A stretch of 64,000 nucleotides of DNA from contig NZ_CP130319.1 of the NCBI RefSeq assembly GCF_032271945.1, forward strand, positions 1,259,001 through 1,323,000. Reading direction: 5' to 3'. A program made the position numbers and the translations under genes. Every line of letters starts with the position of its first letter. Position 1 is the first letter of the stretch. This DNA is from Paenibacillus sp. MBLB1832 (lineage in GTDB: Bacteria; Bacillota; Bacilli; Paenibacillales; NBRC-103111). Shown here piece after piece: positions 18,101-27,355 of this stretch. The notes below the pieces were generated by a model. It made no database searches and was not told the DNA's origin. It saw nothing but the letters and a program-made list of their open reading frames with translations.

Positions 18101-18505
18101 TTGTGCATACCATATTCTAATAAAAGAATGGTTGGTGGGGTGATTCACATCCGAGCACGAGCGTCTCTTGACCTGACAAGTTGTAAGCCAGAAAAGAAGA
18201 AGAAAAGGAAATCTACGAAGGCGGAATATGTATCGAAAACGTGTTTCTTTTACGCCATTTCAGATGGAGACAAGCGTTGCTATACGGAAGCGGATCGCAC
18301 CAAAGGATATGGCGTTCAGTCGATCCCAGATCCGGAGACCGTTACGTTCACTCAAGTTTTCATTAATGGCGTGCTTCAACCTAGTACGCTTTATCGTATA
18401 AACAAGGGAGAAATTATCATCATTTCTAAGGATGTTCCAGATAAAGGTGTCCCCATTATCGTACAAAGCATTCGTATTTATAAGCGGCGATTAGGAAGGG
18501 GGTGA
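18101..18505 (+). CDS. DUF4183 domain protein, probable spore-surface protein
   Basis: A 134-aa protein. The C-terminal part carries TFTQVFINGVLQPSTLY, the hallmark of DUF4183, a domain found in spore coat/exosporium-type proteins of Bacillales. The N-terminal part is basic (KPEKKKKRKS). TTG at 18101 follows AAGGA; ATG at 18128 is an alternative start with a weaker site. It is followed 5 bp later by a second DUF4183 gene. The spore-surface role is inferred from the family. Confidence 0.65.
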   Translation: MCIPYSNKRMVGGVIHIRARASLDLTSCKPEKKKKRKSTKAEYVSKTCFFYAISDGDKRCYTEADRTKGYGVQSIPDPETVTFTQVFINGVLQPSTLYRINKGEIIIISKDVPDKGVPIIVQSIRIYKRRLGRG

Positions 18506-18510
18506 ACTAG

Positions 18511-18927
18511 ATGGCAGCTTCGCTCATTAAATTGTATGTATCAGCTTCGGCTTCCGCTCCGACAGCATCAGGAGGTACAGTAACCACAACGGTTGATCCG
18601 AACGTTACAAGATTCGATGCTGTGCTTACAGGAGGTATGATTACAACGGATACGACCATTCCGGCAGCAAGCTTCTCGGATGATAACGGAGACCCGGTTG
18701 TTGCTCTCCCTGCACCGCCGACAAGCGGTTATTATAATGTATATGTCAACGGTGTCCTGCAAGAAGGAGGTCTCTCCACATTAACAACAGCTTCTTTAGT
18801 GTTAGATACGACTTTGGCCGTCGCTGGCACGCCAGTCGTGTTGGAAGTAGCGGATTTCTCAACAACGAGCTCCACGATTACCGTAGAACCAACCATTTCA
18901 GCACCGACGATTACGATTACAGTATAA
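18511..18927 (+). CDS. DUF4183 domain protein, second copy
   Basis: A 138-aa Ala/Thr/Ser-rich protein with the DUF4183 signature YYNVYVNGVLQEGGLS near the middle. Thr-rich, low-charge ends suggest an extracellular or coat structural protein. AAGGGGGTGA precedes the ATG, and it is in an operon with the preceding DUF4183 gene; a terminator follows. There is no signal peptide, which fits assembly onto the forespore from the mother cell (inference). Confidence 0.7.
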   Translation: MAASLIKLYVSASASAPTASGGTVTTTVDPNVTRFDAVLTGGMITTDTTIPAASFSDDNGDPVVALPAPPTSGYYNVYVNGVLQEGGLSTLTTASLVLDTTLAVAGTPVVLEVADFSTTSSTITVEPTISAPTITITV

Positions 18928-18932
18928 AAAAG

Positions 18933-18971
18933 AAAAACATCTTGCAGGCTGATGCCCGTAAGATGTTTTTT
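18933..18971 (+). terminator. Terminator after the DUF4183 pair
   Basis: AAAACATCTT pairs with AAGATGTTTT around an inner GGC/GCC stem, followed by a T run. Confidence 0.85.
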
Positions 18972-19015
18972 GTTTAATGATGAGGTTCATCCGTCGGATC
19001 CTCTGGTGTCAGAAT

Positions 19016-19059
19016 GGCGCCTAACTTCGAGAGGCGCCTCGAGCGAAGCAGTGCTTCGC
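19016..19059. other. Two adjacent perfect hairpins
   Basis: GGCGCCT/AGGCGCC (19016-19038, 9-nt loop) and GCGAAGC/GCTTCGC (19043-19059, 3-nt loop) lie in the gap between convergent genes. Neither has a T run, so they are not obvious terminators. Confidence 0.4.
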
Positions 19060-19085
19060 GGAGTAAAGTTATTGAACAAACAAAC

Positions 19086-19144
19086 GGAGGCCCTACCTCC
19101 TTGACGACACCTTCATGAAGTCGATAAGGAAGGAGGAGGCCTCC
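19086..19144 (-). terminator. Long hairpin, likely terminator of the FAD oxidoreductase operon
   Basis: GGAGGCC and CCTCCTT (19086-19102) pair with AAGGAGG and GGCCTCC (19130-19144), enclosing a smaller GACACCTTCATGAAGTC hairpin. On the minus strand it follows the stop at 19159 and is trailed by GTTTGTT. Confidence 0.55.
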
Positions 19145-19158
19145 TGTTCATTCAAACG

Positions 19159-21435
19159 TTATACAGGCTTGCAATATACACGTACCTCATACAGGGATGG
19201 GGGACTTTCTCCGTTCATCTCGAGGAAGGTAACCCGCAATTTGGACATAAACACCGATGCGTCGAGCACGTGTCGCCTCTGCCGAGCAATATTATCGGTT
19301 ACGGTAACCAGCTCCCGCCATCCACCATCCGACCACATGCTGATTAAATAACGTTTCGGACAATCGGGAGAGCGGGATAGGGCCGGATCGAATCGGTAAT
19401 CCCGCAGCAATTGACCACCGAAGGTGAGCTGGATGGTTCGCACCAATCGTTGATCCGTCCATTCCAGCTCGAGCCAGGCGGGGAGCGGCTCTTCGGATGC
19501 GGCGCGCCAGATGTTTGTATGACGATATGGCCTTGTCGTTCCTGACAACACGTTGGATGGCGCATAGCAATCCTGCGCTGGGTCCACGATAATGGCCATA
19601 GATTTGCCGTCACCTAGACGGCGCATGCTGCCATTCCCCATGTCATAAGCAGCCGGCATTCCGTACGCAACCTCGTTCGTACTGTGCCACGCGAGCTGGG
19701 AATTCGCCCCCAAGTCAAGTCGCAGGTAACGACTCTGCAAATTCTCCGACAGTTCACCCCTTATAGGCATATCCACCCATAGGGGGGAGGGTCCTGGTGG
19801 CACTACTGTGCAATAGCTGGCCAATTGAGCTCCAGGATCCACTCTATAATCCCAGATATGGTCAACCTGCCATAGAGTTGCTTCCAGTTTTTGCGGTTGC
19901 TCCGACAGATTGCTGATTAAGCAACGAACGGTATCAATCCTCCCGGATCCTGTTCCTATCCATTGCGCATGCTTGGCGACAAGCCGATTGCTTTCTTGAG
20001 GTAGAGGCTCATGCGAGCTTCCTTCGAAGAACTCCTGACTGCTTGCTATTACTGTTGCTTCCTTGGCTAGATCACACAAGTCCGTATGCCCCAAACCTAG
20101 AAGAAAGCAGTCGTCCAGCAGCAATCGCTGTTGCACTGCTGCTACGGCTTCCTTGTTCATGACGAACGCATGCATATTCCCTAGCGTTGCCGTTACGGAA
20201 TATGCTGCCGCCGTTCCTGCAGCTTGTCCAAGCAACGCGGTAGTTCCTTGGACGCGCAAGCTTCCGAGCACGACATGCGTAACGCTGATGTTGCGTCCCG
20301 CAAGCATTAGATTAGAGATGTCGCGCGCCACCAGACTGCGCAGCGGTATGCGATACGGGCCGACATAGCTTCGGTGCATGGAAGCTGACTCATGTCCGTC
20401 CTTGGCCCCCAATTCGCTGAACGCGGCAAGTAAGCCGCCTGCGCTATGAAGGTCAATAAACCAGCCTCCATATGCAATCTCGTCCTCGCACAAAGCGTCG
20501 GCTTGTGTGTCTTTCTCCGTCATCATATACAGCCCTTCGATTCGGCGGCTCTCGCGCTTACCAGGTACTTGCCCGATCCAGTCTATTGCAAAGTGCGAGG
20601 CCTGGGCTTGTAATTGAGGATCCTTATTCTTGATATAATCCCAAATGCCGAGGACGTGTCGCGTTAGTTCATGGCGTAGTTTCTCGTTATCATAGATCGT
20701 ATGCCACGGAACACCGAGCTCGATCCACCAGTAGCCGTTCTCGGGCGAGTTCGGGATTCGCCCCCCCTGATAGAACACGCTGGGATCATCGTACGAGTAA
20801 GCCCACTCCGGCGCTTGGAACGGGATCGGTCGCCCTATATCACGGGCTCGAAAATGAATAGAGCTCCCCATGACATCGGTACTCGGCTCATTGGGAGCGT
20901 GGTCCTCTCCGAATTCGCTGCGACCTTCGGTTCCCATGCGCCAGCTGCAGCCCGCCATGGCCGCGATAACCCCGTCGCCGGTGCAGTCGATGAAGACTGT
21001 GCCCGTAATCTTGAGCTCGGTCTCGGCGTTCGCGACGCTAGCCCGAATGCCCGTCAAGTTTCCGTCACGAACCTCCACGTCTGTCACGGAGGTATTTAAA
21101 TGAAAAGTAAGGCCTTCCGTCGACACGACCTTGTTATACAGGATCAAATCCCAAATAGAGTTGGCCAAACCGTTATCATGATTGTTCTCATGATTCTTCG
21201 CCCGTTCCTCCTGTAGCAGCTCGCTGAGGATACCGGTCTCCCTTGCATAAGCATGGAAGTTGGCGGCCCCTTGCGGAGGCACTCGAATCTCAGAGGAGCT
21301 GTTGCCCCCGAATACGGGGCGGTCCTGAATCAGGCAGGTGGCGGCGCCGCTGCGAGCAGAAGCGACCGCGGCGCATACGCCGGCGAGGCCTCCTCCGCAA
21401 ACGACCACGTCATATTTTTCATGGATTGTCTTCAT
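19159..21435 (-). CDS. FAD-dependent oxidoreductase with C-terminal discoidin-like domain
   Basis: A 758-aa protein. The N-terminal Rossmann motif VVVCGGGLAGVCAAVASAR and the following GGNSSSEIR place it in the FAD_oxidored family (fumarate reductase/thiazole-synthase-like fold). The last roughly 150 residues, including WLELEWTDQRLVRTIQLTF, resemble a galactose-binding (F5/8 type C) domain. The start at 21435 follows AGGGGGAT. No signal peptide is seen, so it is probably cytoplasmic. It is the last gene of the GH5/ABC importer locus and may oxidise a sugar or glycoside; the substrate is unknown. Confidence 0.78.
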   Translation of the reverse strand: MKTIHEKYDVVVCGGGLAGVCAAVASARSGAATCLIQDRPVFGGNSSSEIRVPPQGAANFHAYARETGILSELLQEERAKNHENNHDNGLANSIWDLILYNKVVSTEGLTFHLNTSVTDVEVRDGNLTGIRASVANAETELKITGTVFIDCTGDGVIAAMAGCSWRMGTEGRSEFGEDHAPNEPSTDVMGSSIHFRARDIGRPIPFQAPEWAYSYDDPSVFYQGGRIPNSPENGYWWIELGVPWHTIYDNEKLRHELTRHVLGIWDYIKNKDPQLQAQASHFAIDWIGQVPGKRESRRIEGLYMMTEKDTQADALCEDEIAYGGWFIDLHSAGGLLAAFSELGAKDGHESASMHRSYVGPYRIPLRSLVARDISNLMLAGRNISVTHVVLGSLRVQGTTALLGQAAGTAAAYSVTATLGNMHAFVMNKEAVAAVQQRLLLDDCFLLGLGHTDLCDLAKEATVIASSQEFFEGSSHEPLPQESNRLVAKHAQWIGTGSGRIDTVRCLISNLSEQPQKLEATLWQVDHIWDYRVDPGAQLASYCTVVPPGPSPLWVDMPIRGELSENLQSRYLRLDLGANSQLAWHSTNEVAYGMPAAYDMGNGSMRRLGDGKSMAIIVDPAQDCYAPSNVLSGTTRPYRHTNIWRAASEEPLPAWLELEWTDQRLVRTIQLTFGGQLLRDYRFDPALSRSPDCPKRYLISMWSDGGWRELVTVTDNIARQRRHVLDASVFMSKLRVTFLEMNGESPPSLYEVRVYCKPV

Positions 21436-21477
21436 ATCTATCCCCCTGTTGTACACTTCCAACTTGTCCTGGACAGG

Positions 21478-23685
21478 TTATTGCTTCACCAATCGAATCG
21501 CGTCGGCTACGACATACGTGTTGTTGCCGGTATCCTTCATCTCGATATAACCGGAGGTTCCGATGTTGAAGGGATGCGACCCTAATAGGATCCACGACCC
21601 GCCAGCACTCTGTTCATTTACGGTATAGCCTGTATTGACACTGTTGCCGTCATACACCGTATACGAGGCATTGGTGATTCGATCCGTATAGCCGTCCGGC
21701 AGCCAGTAGTAAATCTGGTATGTGCCTGCTTCTGTAATCGTAGGTGTCCAGCGAACGGCTGCGGCCCCGGTTCCGACTGTCTTGATCAAATAGTTCGAGC
21801 CGTAGTAGTTTGGCATATTCGTTGATGCGCTCCAGCTCCCTGTAATGGTAGCGTTCGTATTATCCAACGTGATGGCGGTGTCGGCATTGACTAACTTAAT
21901 CGCGCCTGCTGTCACATAAGCGTTGTTCCCGCTGTCGGACAGTTCAATATAGCCCGGGGCCGAAGTCGTAAAGTTGCCCTTTCCAAGATATTTCCATTGG
22001 CCTCCGGTTAATTGCTCATTCACCGTCACGTTCTGTACGCCGGCTGTATCGTAAATTTTGAAGGATGCGTTGGATGCGCGGTCTGTGTAGCCGTCGGGCA
22101 GCCAGTAATAGACGTTGTAATTACCAGGCTGCTTCACGCCAACCTTCCACTTGACCGTTGAGGCGCCCGTTCCTGTCGAAGCGATCAAATATTGGCCTTG
22201 GAAGGCGCCTGTCGCATAAGACGAAATGGGCCATTTGCCTGTCGTATCGGCGGATTGCTCGTCAACCACCTGAACTTCATGCGAGCCGTCGAAGGCGGCA
22301 ACTTCGGAGTAAGCGCCTGCTACTCCGTCGCGGTTGTACGACCGGATCCGATACCAGACAGCGCCTGTCGAGCTGGTATCGAGATAAGAACCGCTATAAT
22401 CGGTGACACACTGATTGCAGACGACCGTCCAAGGGCCGGTCGCTCCGGCTGTCGCCCGCTCAACTGAATAGTTGTCCGCTCCGGCTGTCCCTCTCCATTG
22501 GAGTGAAACGCCGCTTGCATCTTTGGTAATTGAAGTAAGCAAGGCCGCGCCTGTCGTGCCTGCCGCGGGTGTGGAGACGACCTTCATGAAGTAGCTGTGA
22601 TTCCGCAGTTGCTGGGACCGGGTGCGAAGGTCTGTCGTCTCACCGGGATAGTTGAGGGAATAGCCGTCGTCATTCTTAAGGAAGCCGGACTGATCGCCAT
22701 GTCCGAACATCGACCAATACATATCGCCTCCGACATTCGTATTGGTCTCGATCTGCGAGATAAAGCCTGTCAAATCGCCTGTCCCCTTGGAATTCGACCA
22801 ATCGTACTCCCCTGCGACGAACACTTTATTGCCGCTTACGGCTAGGGCGGCTTGGCTGGAGATGGCGCTTGCCGTCATCATCATCAGTGTGCCGTTGAAG
22901 TGGGAGGAGTAGATGTCGACGCTGGATAAGGATAAGGCATTCGTATCGACACCGTAATGACCGTCCATGACCAGGTGATTGGCGTCGACGCTCTTGATGT
23001 AGTCCGCGACCGTCTGCGTCCAGCTGACCGGGGAGGAGAGTTCGTTGCCCGTCTCCCACGCGAGAATGGTCGGGTCGTTCTTGTAAGCGACGCCAGTGTA
23101 CGAGTTGACGCGATTCAGAAGAGCGCTGATATAGCCCTTGAAGTCGTTTATTACCGTCGCGTCGGTATAGAAGGTGGATTCCGCCTTGCCGCGCCAGTCG
23201 GTAAACGTCTTTTTGCCACCATGATAATACGTGTAATTGTCCGTAAGCGGGATGATCAGGCGAATGCCTGCGTCGCCTGCAGCCTTGATGGCGAAGTCTA
23301 CTTTCTTGAAGGCTTCTTCGTTATAGGTGCCGAGTGAGGGCATAATGCAGAGCGAGCATCCGACCGACACGCCCAGCGTGTGGGCACGTACAACGCTCGC
23401 CCCCATTTCCTTGGCAGTTTGGAGCGCGTCGATCACTCGGAATTTCGTCGGGTAGGTGGCGGCAGTATCACCTTTCACCTTGTACAAGCCAAGCCAATAC
23501 AGATTAGCCCCTGAGAAACGGTACGTCGTGCCGTCCAACTTAAGCTGATTGCCGGTGCGGGTGACGAAAGAGCTGAACCCGGCCTGAGCAGGTTGAGGTT
23601 GAAACGTTATTGCCGTAAGCGCTACCATAACACCAAGAGCAAGGATGACCAAGCGATATCTGATTCTTCTTGCCACATGAAACAT
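21478..23685 (-). CDS. Secreted GH5-like glycoside hydrolase with Fn3 and two golvesin-type domains
   Basis: A 735-aa exoenzyme. A signal peptide ends near AQA-GFSS. The catalytic TIM barrel (about residues 40-370) carries the acid/base E215 in AWETGNELSS and a likely nucleophile E293 in VAGEYDWS, as in GH5 beta-mannanases (GH5_7-like). Then comes a fibronectin III domain and two tandem copies of a golvesin C-terminal-like domain, each with YWLPDGYTDR and a closing AIRLV or AIKLV. GGAGGGGTGA precedes the ATG at 23685. The mannan specificity is a suggestion; beta-glucan or another polysaccharide is possible. Confidence 0.82.
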   Translation of the reverse strand: MFHVARRIRYRLVILALGVMVALTAITFQPQPAQAGFSSFVTRTGNQLKLDGTTYRFSGANLYWLGLYKVKGDTAATYPTKFRVIDALQTAKEMGASVVRAHTLGVSVGCSLCIMPSLGTYNEEAFKKVDFAIKAAGDAGIRLIIPLTDNYTYYHGGKKTFTDWRGKAESTFYTDATVINDFKGYISALLNRVNSYTGVAYKNDPTILAWETGNELSSPVSWTQTVADYIKSVDANHLVMDGHYGVDTNALSLSSVDIYSSHFNGTLMMMTASAISSQAALAVSGNKVFVAGEYDWSNSKGTGDLTGFISQIETNTNVGGDMYWSMFGHGDQSGFLKNDDGYSLNYPGETTDLRTRSQQLRNHSYFMKVVSTPAAGTTGAALLTSITKDASGVSLQWRGTAGADNYSVERATAGATGPWTVVCNQCVTDYSGSYLDTSSTGAVWYRIRSYNRDGVAGAYSEVAAFDGSHEVQVVDEQSADTTGKWPISSYATGAFQGQYLIASTGTGASTVKWKVGVKQPGNYNVYYWLPDGYTDRASNASFKIYDTAGVQNVTVNEQLTGGQWKYLGKGNFTTSAPGYIELSDSGNNAYVTAGAIKLVNADTAITLDNTNATITGSWSASTNMPNYYGSNYLIKTVGTGAAAVRWTPTITEAGTYQIYYWLPDGYTDRITNASYTVYDGNSVNTGYTVNEQSAGGSWILLGSHPFNIGTSGYIEMKDTGNNTYVVADAIRLVKQ

Positions 23686-23763
23686 AAAGCTCACCCCTCC
23701 GTATGGTATAAAATGGAGGAGGGGGCATTGTATTCATCCCCCTCCCAGCGATCCAATCCAATC

Positions 23764-25314
23764 TTACTTGATCATGCCTTGTTCCTTGAATGATTTGGTT
23801 GCCTCATCGAGATACTTCGGAAGTTGATAAGTGGTGTTTAAGGTCTTGATGAAATCATCGTACTGATCCAGGGGGCGCTTGCCAAACAAGAATTTGATCA
23901 TCTCTTCATTCTCGAAGCGATCCTTATCCGACTTGTTCAAGCCCTCCGGAATTTTAGGGAAGTTGTTGTACACCTTCAGGTAAGGCTGCTTCACGGCAAA
24001 ATCGATGTATTCCTTCTGCTTCGGGAACTTGGTGTACAGGTATGGAATTTCATCACGGCCCGTCAGCTGCAGCTGGTACGTTGTCCCCAGCTCGGACATT
24101 GCTGGCAGTGGCTTGATGGTCGAGCCTTCCTTCGTATAATGCGTCCCCTCCAGGCCAAACATGACGACATTCTGTCCTTCGCCTGCTCCAGTGATGAAAT
24201 CGAGGTACGCGAGTGCTTTGTCCAGCTTCTCCGGCGATTTCTCGAGCGATTTCGGCAGTGCGACGCGCCAATCCGCGGAGCTGTCGTCGAACGCGCCCAT
24301 AAATTTGCCGCCAGGTCCAACCGGAGGATCAATGCTGACAAACTTCGCATTCGGGTTCGTCTCGGTAATAAGCTTGATATGCTCATCCTTGAACATATCG
24401 GACCAGTTTGCATAGATAACGCCGACTTGCCCCTTCTGAGCTTTCGTAGGGGCGGCCGTCCCTTTGTTCGTGAGCAAATCAGGGTCGATTGCGCCCGAAG
24501 TGAACAGCTGACCGATGAATTGAACGGCTTGCTTTGTCTCCGGCTGTGCTGTCGTATAGATCGCTTTATTGTCCTTAACGGTCAGGTTGCCGGTAATGAG
24601 CGGCGCGTTGAAATAGCCGTAGCTTGTGCCGAATGCGCCGAAGATTGGAGCGAAGGCGTCAAGTCCGTATCCGGTTAGACCATACGTATCTTGTTTGCCG
24701 TTCCCATCCGGGTCCTTGTCATGGAACGCTTTAATGACAGTCGCAAGCTCATCAACCGTCTTCGGAACAGGGAGTCCCAATTTATCAAGCCAGTCTTGAC
24801 GAATCATTAGGGAACGATAGGGAACGGAAGCTCGCTTCGGTAAAGCCATCAGCTTGCCGTCGACCTTCCCTTTCCCAAGATCCGCTTCCGTGTAAGCTTT
24901 TTTCAAATTTGGCATTTTGTCCAGGTACTTGGTCAGGTCGAGAATAACGCCTTGCTTGGTGAATTGTTGCATCTGGTCGTTCGTAACGGTGAATAGGTCC
25001 GGGGCGCTCGAAGACGCAACGCGAATGTTGATCTGATTGGCATAGTCGTTGTTGCTGCCGGCAGGAACTGTATTGAAGTCGAAATCGATGCCTAGCTTTT
25101 TGCCGATCTCCCCTTGCAACTTCTTATCGACTTCACTCAGACCGGGACCGCTGACCAGCACGCTCAGCTTGACGGGCTCGCTCGACTTGGCAGTGGCGCT
25201 TGGACTCGCCGCTCCTGCATTCTTCTCCGAGGTGTTGCTTCCTCCGCATGCGCTAAGCGCAAGAGATAAGCAGGCGGTCGTACAGATGGATAATAGTTTC
25301 CAGTTTCGTTTCAT
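23764..25314 (-). CDS. ABC transporter substrate-binding lipoprotein (LplA/YtcQ type)
   Basis: A 516-aa extracellular solute-binding protein of family 1, sized like the Paenibacillus LplA/YtcQ group that binds oligosaccharides. The lipobox is LSAC with C23, followed by a Ser/Thr/Asn-rich linker. GGGAGATG precedes the ATG. Encoded between the GH5 enzyme and two permease genes, it presumably captures oligosaccharides released by the GH5 enzyme. No ATP-binding gene is in the cluster; such systems usually share a common MsmX-type ATPase encoded elsewhere. Confidence 0.9.
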   Translation of the reverse strand: MKRNWKLLSICTTACLSLALSACGGSNTSEKNAGAASPSATAKSSEPVKLSVLVSGPGLSEVDKKLQGEIGKKLGIDFDFNTVPAGSNNDYANQINIRVASSSAPDLFTVTNDQMQQFTKQGVILDLTKYLDKMPNLKKAYTEADLGKGKVDGKLMALPKRASVPYRSLMIRQDWLDKLGLPVPKTVDELATVIKAFHDKDPDGNGKQDTYGLTGYGLDAFAPIFGAFGTSYGYFNAPLITGNLTVKDNKAIYTTAQPETKQAVQFIGQLFTSGAIDPDLLTNKGTAAPTKAQKGQVGVIYANWSDMFKDEHIKLITETNPNAKFVSIDPPVGPGGKFMGAFDDSSADWRVALPKSLEKSPEKLDKALAYLDFITGAGEGQNVVMFGLEGTHYTKEGSTIKPLPAMSELGTTYQLQLTGRDEIPYLYTKFPKQKEYIDFAVKQPYLKVYNNFPKIPEGLNKSDKDRFENEEMIKFLFGKRPLDQYDDFIKTLNTTYQLPKYLDEATKSFKEQGMIK

Positions 25315-25351
25315 TGGACATCTCCCTTTCGGTTTTATTATATATGGAACG

Positions 25352-26212
25352 CTACCCTTTCACCGCACCCACCAGCATGCCCTTTGTGAAATATTTCTGG
25401 ATAAAAGGGTAAGTCGCTACAACCGGCAATGCGGACAAGATAACACCAGCCATCTGGAGTGTAGTGGTCGGAACGGTTTTCTCCGAGTTGATTTCCGACG
25501 ACATCGAGGCCGTAAGGATTCCCCGCAACACAACCTGCAGTGGAAGCTTGTCCGTATCCGTAATGTACATTACGGCATTAAAAAATTCGTTCCAATGCAT
25601 CACGCCATAGAAGGTGGCTATCGTCGCCACAACAGGCAGCGACATCGGAAGGATAATGCGAACGAGTACCCGACTCTCGGATGCCCCGTCGATTCGCGCC
25701 GCTTCAATGAGCGATTCCGGTATGTTCTCGAAGAACGTCTTCGTAATGAGAAGCGAGAACGTTCCGACGGCGGTCGGGATAATCATCGACCACACGGAAT
25801 TAAGTAAGCCCGTGGCCTTAACGATTAGGTAGGTAGGGATAATTCCGCCGCTAAACATCATAGTAAACATCACGATGAACAGAAGGGCAGATCTTCCGGG
25901 CAACGTCTTTTTGCTTAGCGGATAAGCCATCAGAACGGTTAGAATGACGTTTAGGAGTGTTCCGATTATCGTGACGAAGAAGGAGACGCCATATGCACGT
26001 GGGATGGTTGAATCCTTTAGGAACATGCCATAGGCTTCCCAGGTGATCTGAGTCGGGATGATGCGGAAGCCCCCATTTTTCATCACTTCGCTATAGGGCG
26101 TTAACGATACGGACAGCACATACAGTAGCGGGAACACGACCAAAGCAGCGAGCAAAAGCAGGGCAACATATACGGTACCTTCGTACCAGCGCTCTTTCGA
26201 ATTCATTACCAT
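25352..26212 (-). CDS. Carbohydrate ABC transporter permease (LplC/YtcP type)
   Basis: A 286-aa permease with six hydrophobic segments. The EAA loop reads EAARIDGASESRVLVRIILPMS, split here across family positions, and mediates ATPase contact. The start at 26212 follows GGGGGGAAAG and lies inside the stop region of the upstream permease gene (7-bp overlap), so translation is probably coupled. It pairs with the other permease to form the membrane channel of the sugar importer. Confidence 0.9.
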   Translation of the reverse strand: MVMNSKERWYEGTVYVALLLLAALVVFPLLYVLSVSLTPYSEVMKNGGFRIIPTQITWEAYGMFLKDSTIPRAYGVSFFVTIIGTLLNVILTVLMAYPLSKKTLPGRSALLFIVMFTMMFSGGIIPTYLIVKATGLLNSVWSMIIPTAVGTFSLLITKTFFENIPESLIEAARIDGASESRVLVRIILPMSLPVVATIATFYGVMHWNEFFNAVMYITDTDKLPLQVVLRGILTASMSSEINSEKTVPTTTLQMAGVILSALPVVATYPFIQKYFTKGMLVGAVKG

Positions 26213-27117
26213 ATACTTTCCCCCCACCGCTTAGCTATGGCATTTGCAGTGACCACGAGGGTTAGTGCAATGATCGATTTGTACAGACCGACGGCCGCGC
26301 CAAGACTGAAGTTGAATTGTTCAAGGCCTGTTCGGAAAACCCAGGTGTCGATAATATCGGCTTTCTCATATACCTGGATGTTGTACATCACGTAAATCTG
26401 CTCGAATCCGGCATCGAGTATGGTTCCCATCCTTAGGATGAGCATCAACACGATGACATTGCGAATCCCAGGAAGCGTGATATGCCAGATCATGCGGAGT
26501 CTGCCAGCTCCGTCGACACGCGCCGCTTCATATAGAGTAGGGTCGATGCCGGCGATGGCGGCCAGGTATACAATCGCGCCCCAGCCCATGTTCTGCCACA
26601 AGTCCGAGCCAACGAGCAGAGAACGAATCCACTCGTTAGACGTCAGGAACGGGAAGGAGTGGAGGCCCCAATCCTTCAGCATGGTATTGATCAGTCCGTC
26701 TGCTTCCGAGAACAAGGCAAGCGAGATGCCGAGAATGATCACCCACGATATAAAGTGCGGCATGTACAGGATGGACTGTACAATATTGCGGAACGGCTTC
26801 CACCTAATCTCAGACAGCAAGATGGCAAGAAGGATCGAAGTCGGCATGAGCCAGAACAGTTTGTAAATGCTAATCAGCAGCGTATTCGTCATGACTTGGG
26901 CAAAATAAGGCGAATCATAGAAGTACTTAAAGTGCTTGTACCATGGATTCGCCCACGAGCTTCCTAGAATGCCGTCATTGATACTAAAATCTTTGAAAGC
27001 GATCACTGCTCCGTACATGGGCAAGTATTTGTAGACCAAAAAATACAACATACCCGGTAGCAGCATCGCATAATGAATTCGGTGCTGGAAAAAGGCGGCC
27101 AGTAATTTCTTCTGCAA
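26206..27117 (-). CDS. Carbohydrate ABC transporter permease (LplB/YtcP partner)
   Basis: A 303-aa permease with six hydrophobic segments and the EAA loop EAARVDGAGRLRMIWHITLP. I chose the TTG at 27117 because AAAGGAGAGA lies nine bases upstream; an ATG at 27258 would add 47 basic residues unlike other LplB proteins and has no binding site. First gene of the minus-strand locus. The operon is divergent from the AraC-type regulator at 27356, which probably controls it. Confidence 0.88.
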   Translation of the reverse strand: MQKKLLAAFFQHRIHYAMLLPGMLYFLVYKYLPMYGAVIAFKDFSINDGILGSSWANPWYKHFKYFYDSPYFAQVMTNTLLISIYKLFWLMPTSILLAILLSEIRWKPFRNIVQSILYMPHFISWVIILGISLALFSEADGLINTMLKDWGLHSFPFLTSNEWIRSLLVGSDLWQNMGWGAIVYLAAIAGIDPTLYEAARVDGAGRLRMIWHITLPGIRNVIVLMLILRMGTILDAGFEQIYVMYNIQVYEKADIIDTWVFRTGLEQFNFSLGAAVGLYKSIIALTLVVTANAIAKRWGESIW

Positions 27118-27355
27118 GAGGAAGTCTCTCCTTTCTGTTGAACGAGCGAGCATGCATCGCTGAATGGCTTTAACATACCCGAGAAGTGCGCTCTTCGCAT
27201 AGTTCTTGTCTTTACGAATGGTTCTTATTGTAACGAATCTAGCGGTTCTCGTTTTCATTTTGGTTTAATTGGTCAATAAAATCGAATTATTGGCTTGCAA
27301 TCGCAGTCCAATCTTGCGAGAATGTGAGTATTAATCTTGAAGGAGAGGTTCGTTC

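Noticed and set aside
24139..24678. 179-aa plus-strand frame opposite the substrate-binding protein gene
   Set aside because: Shadow of the GC-rich lipoprotein gene; no supporting start or family.
26206..27258. 350-aa version of the first sugar permease
   Set aside because: The extra N-terminus is basic and atypical; TTG 27117 with AAAGGAGAGA gives a normal-length permease.
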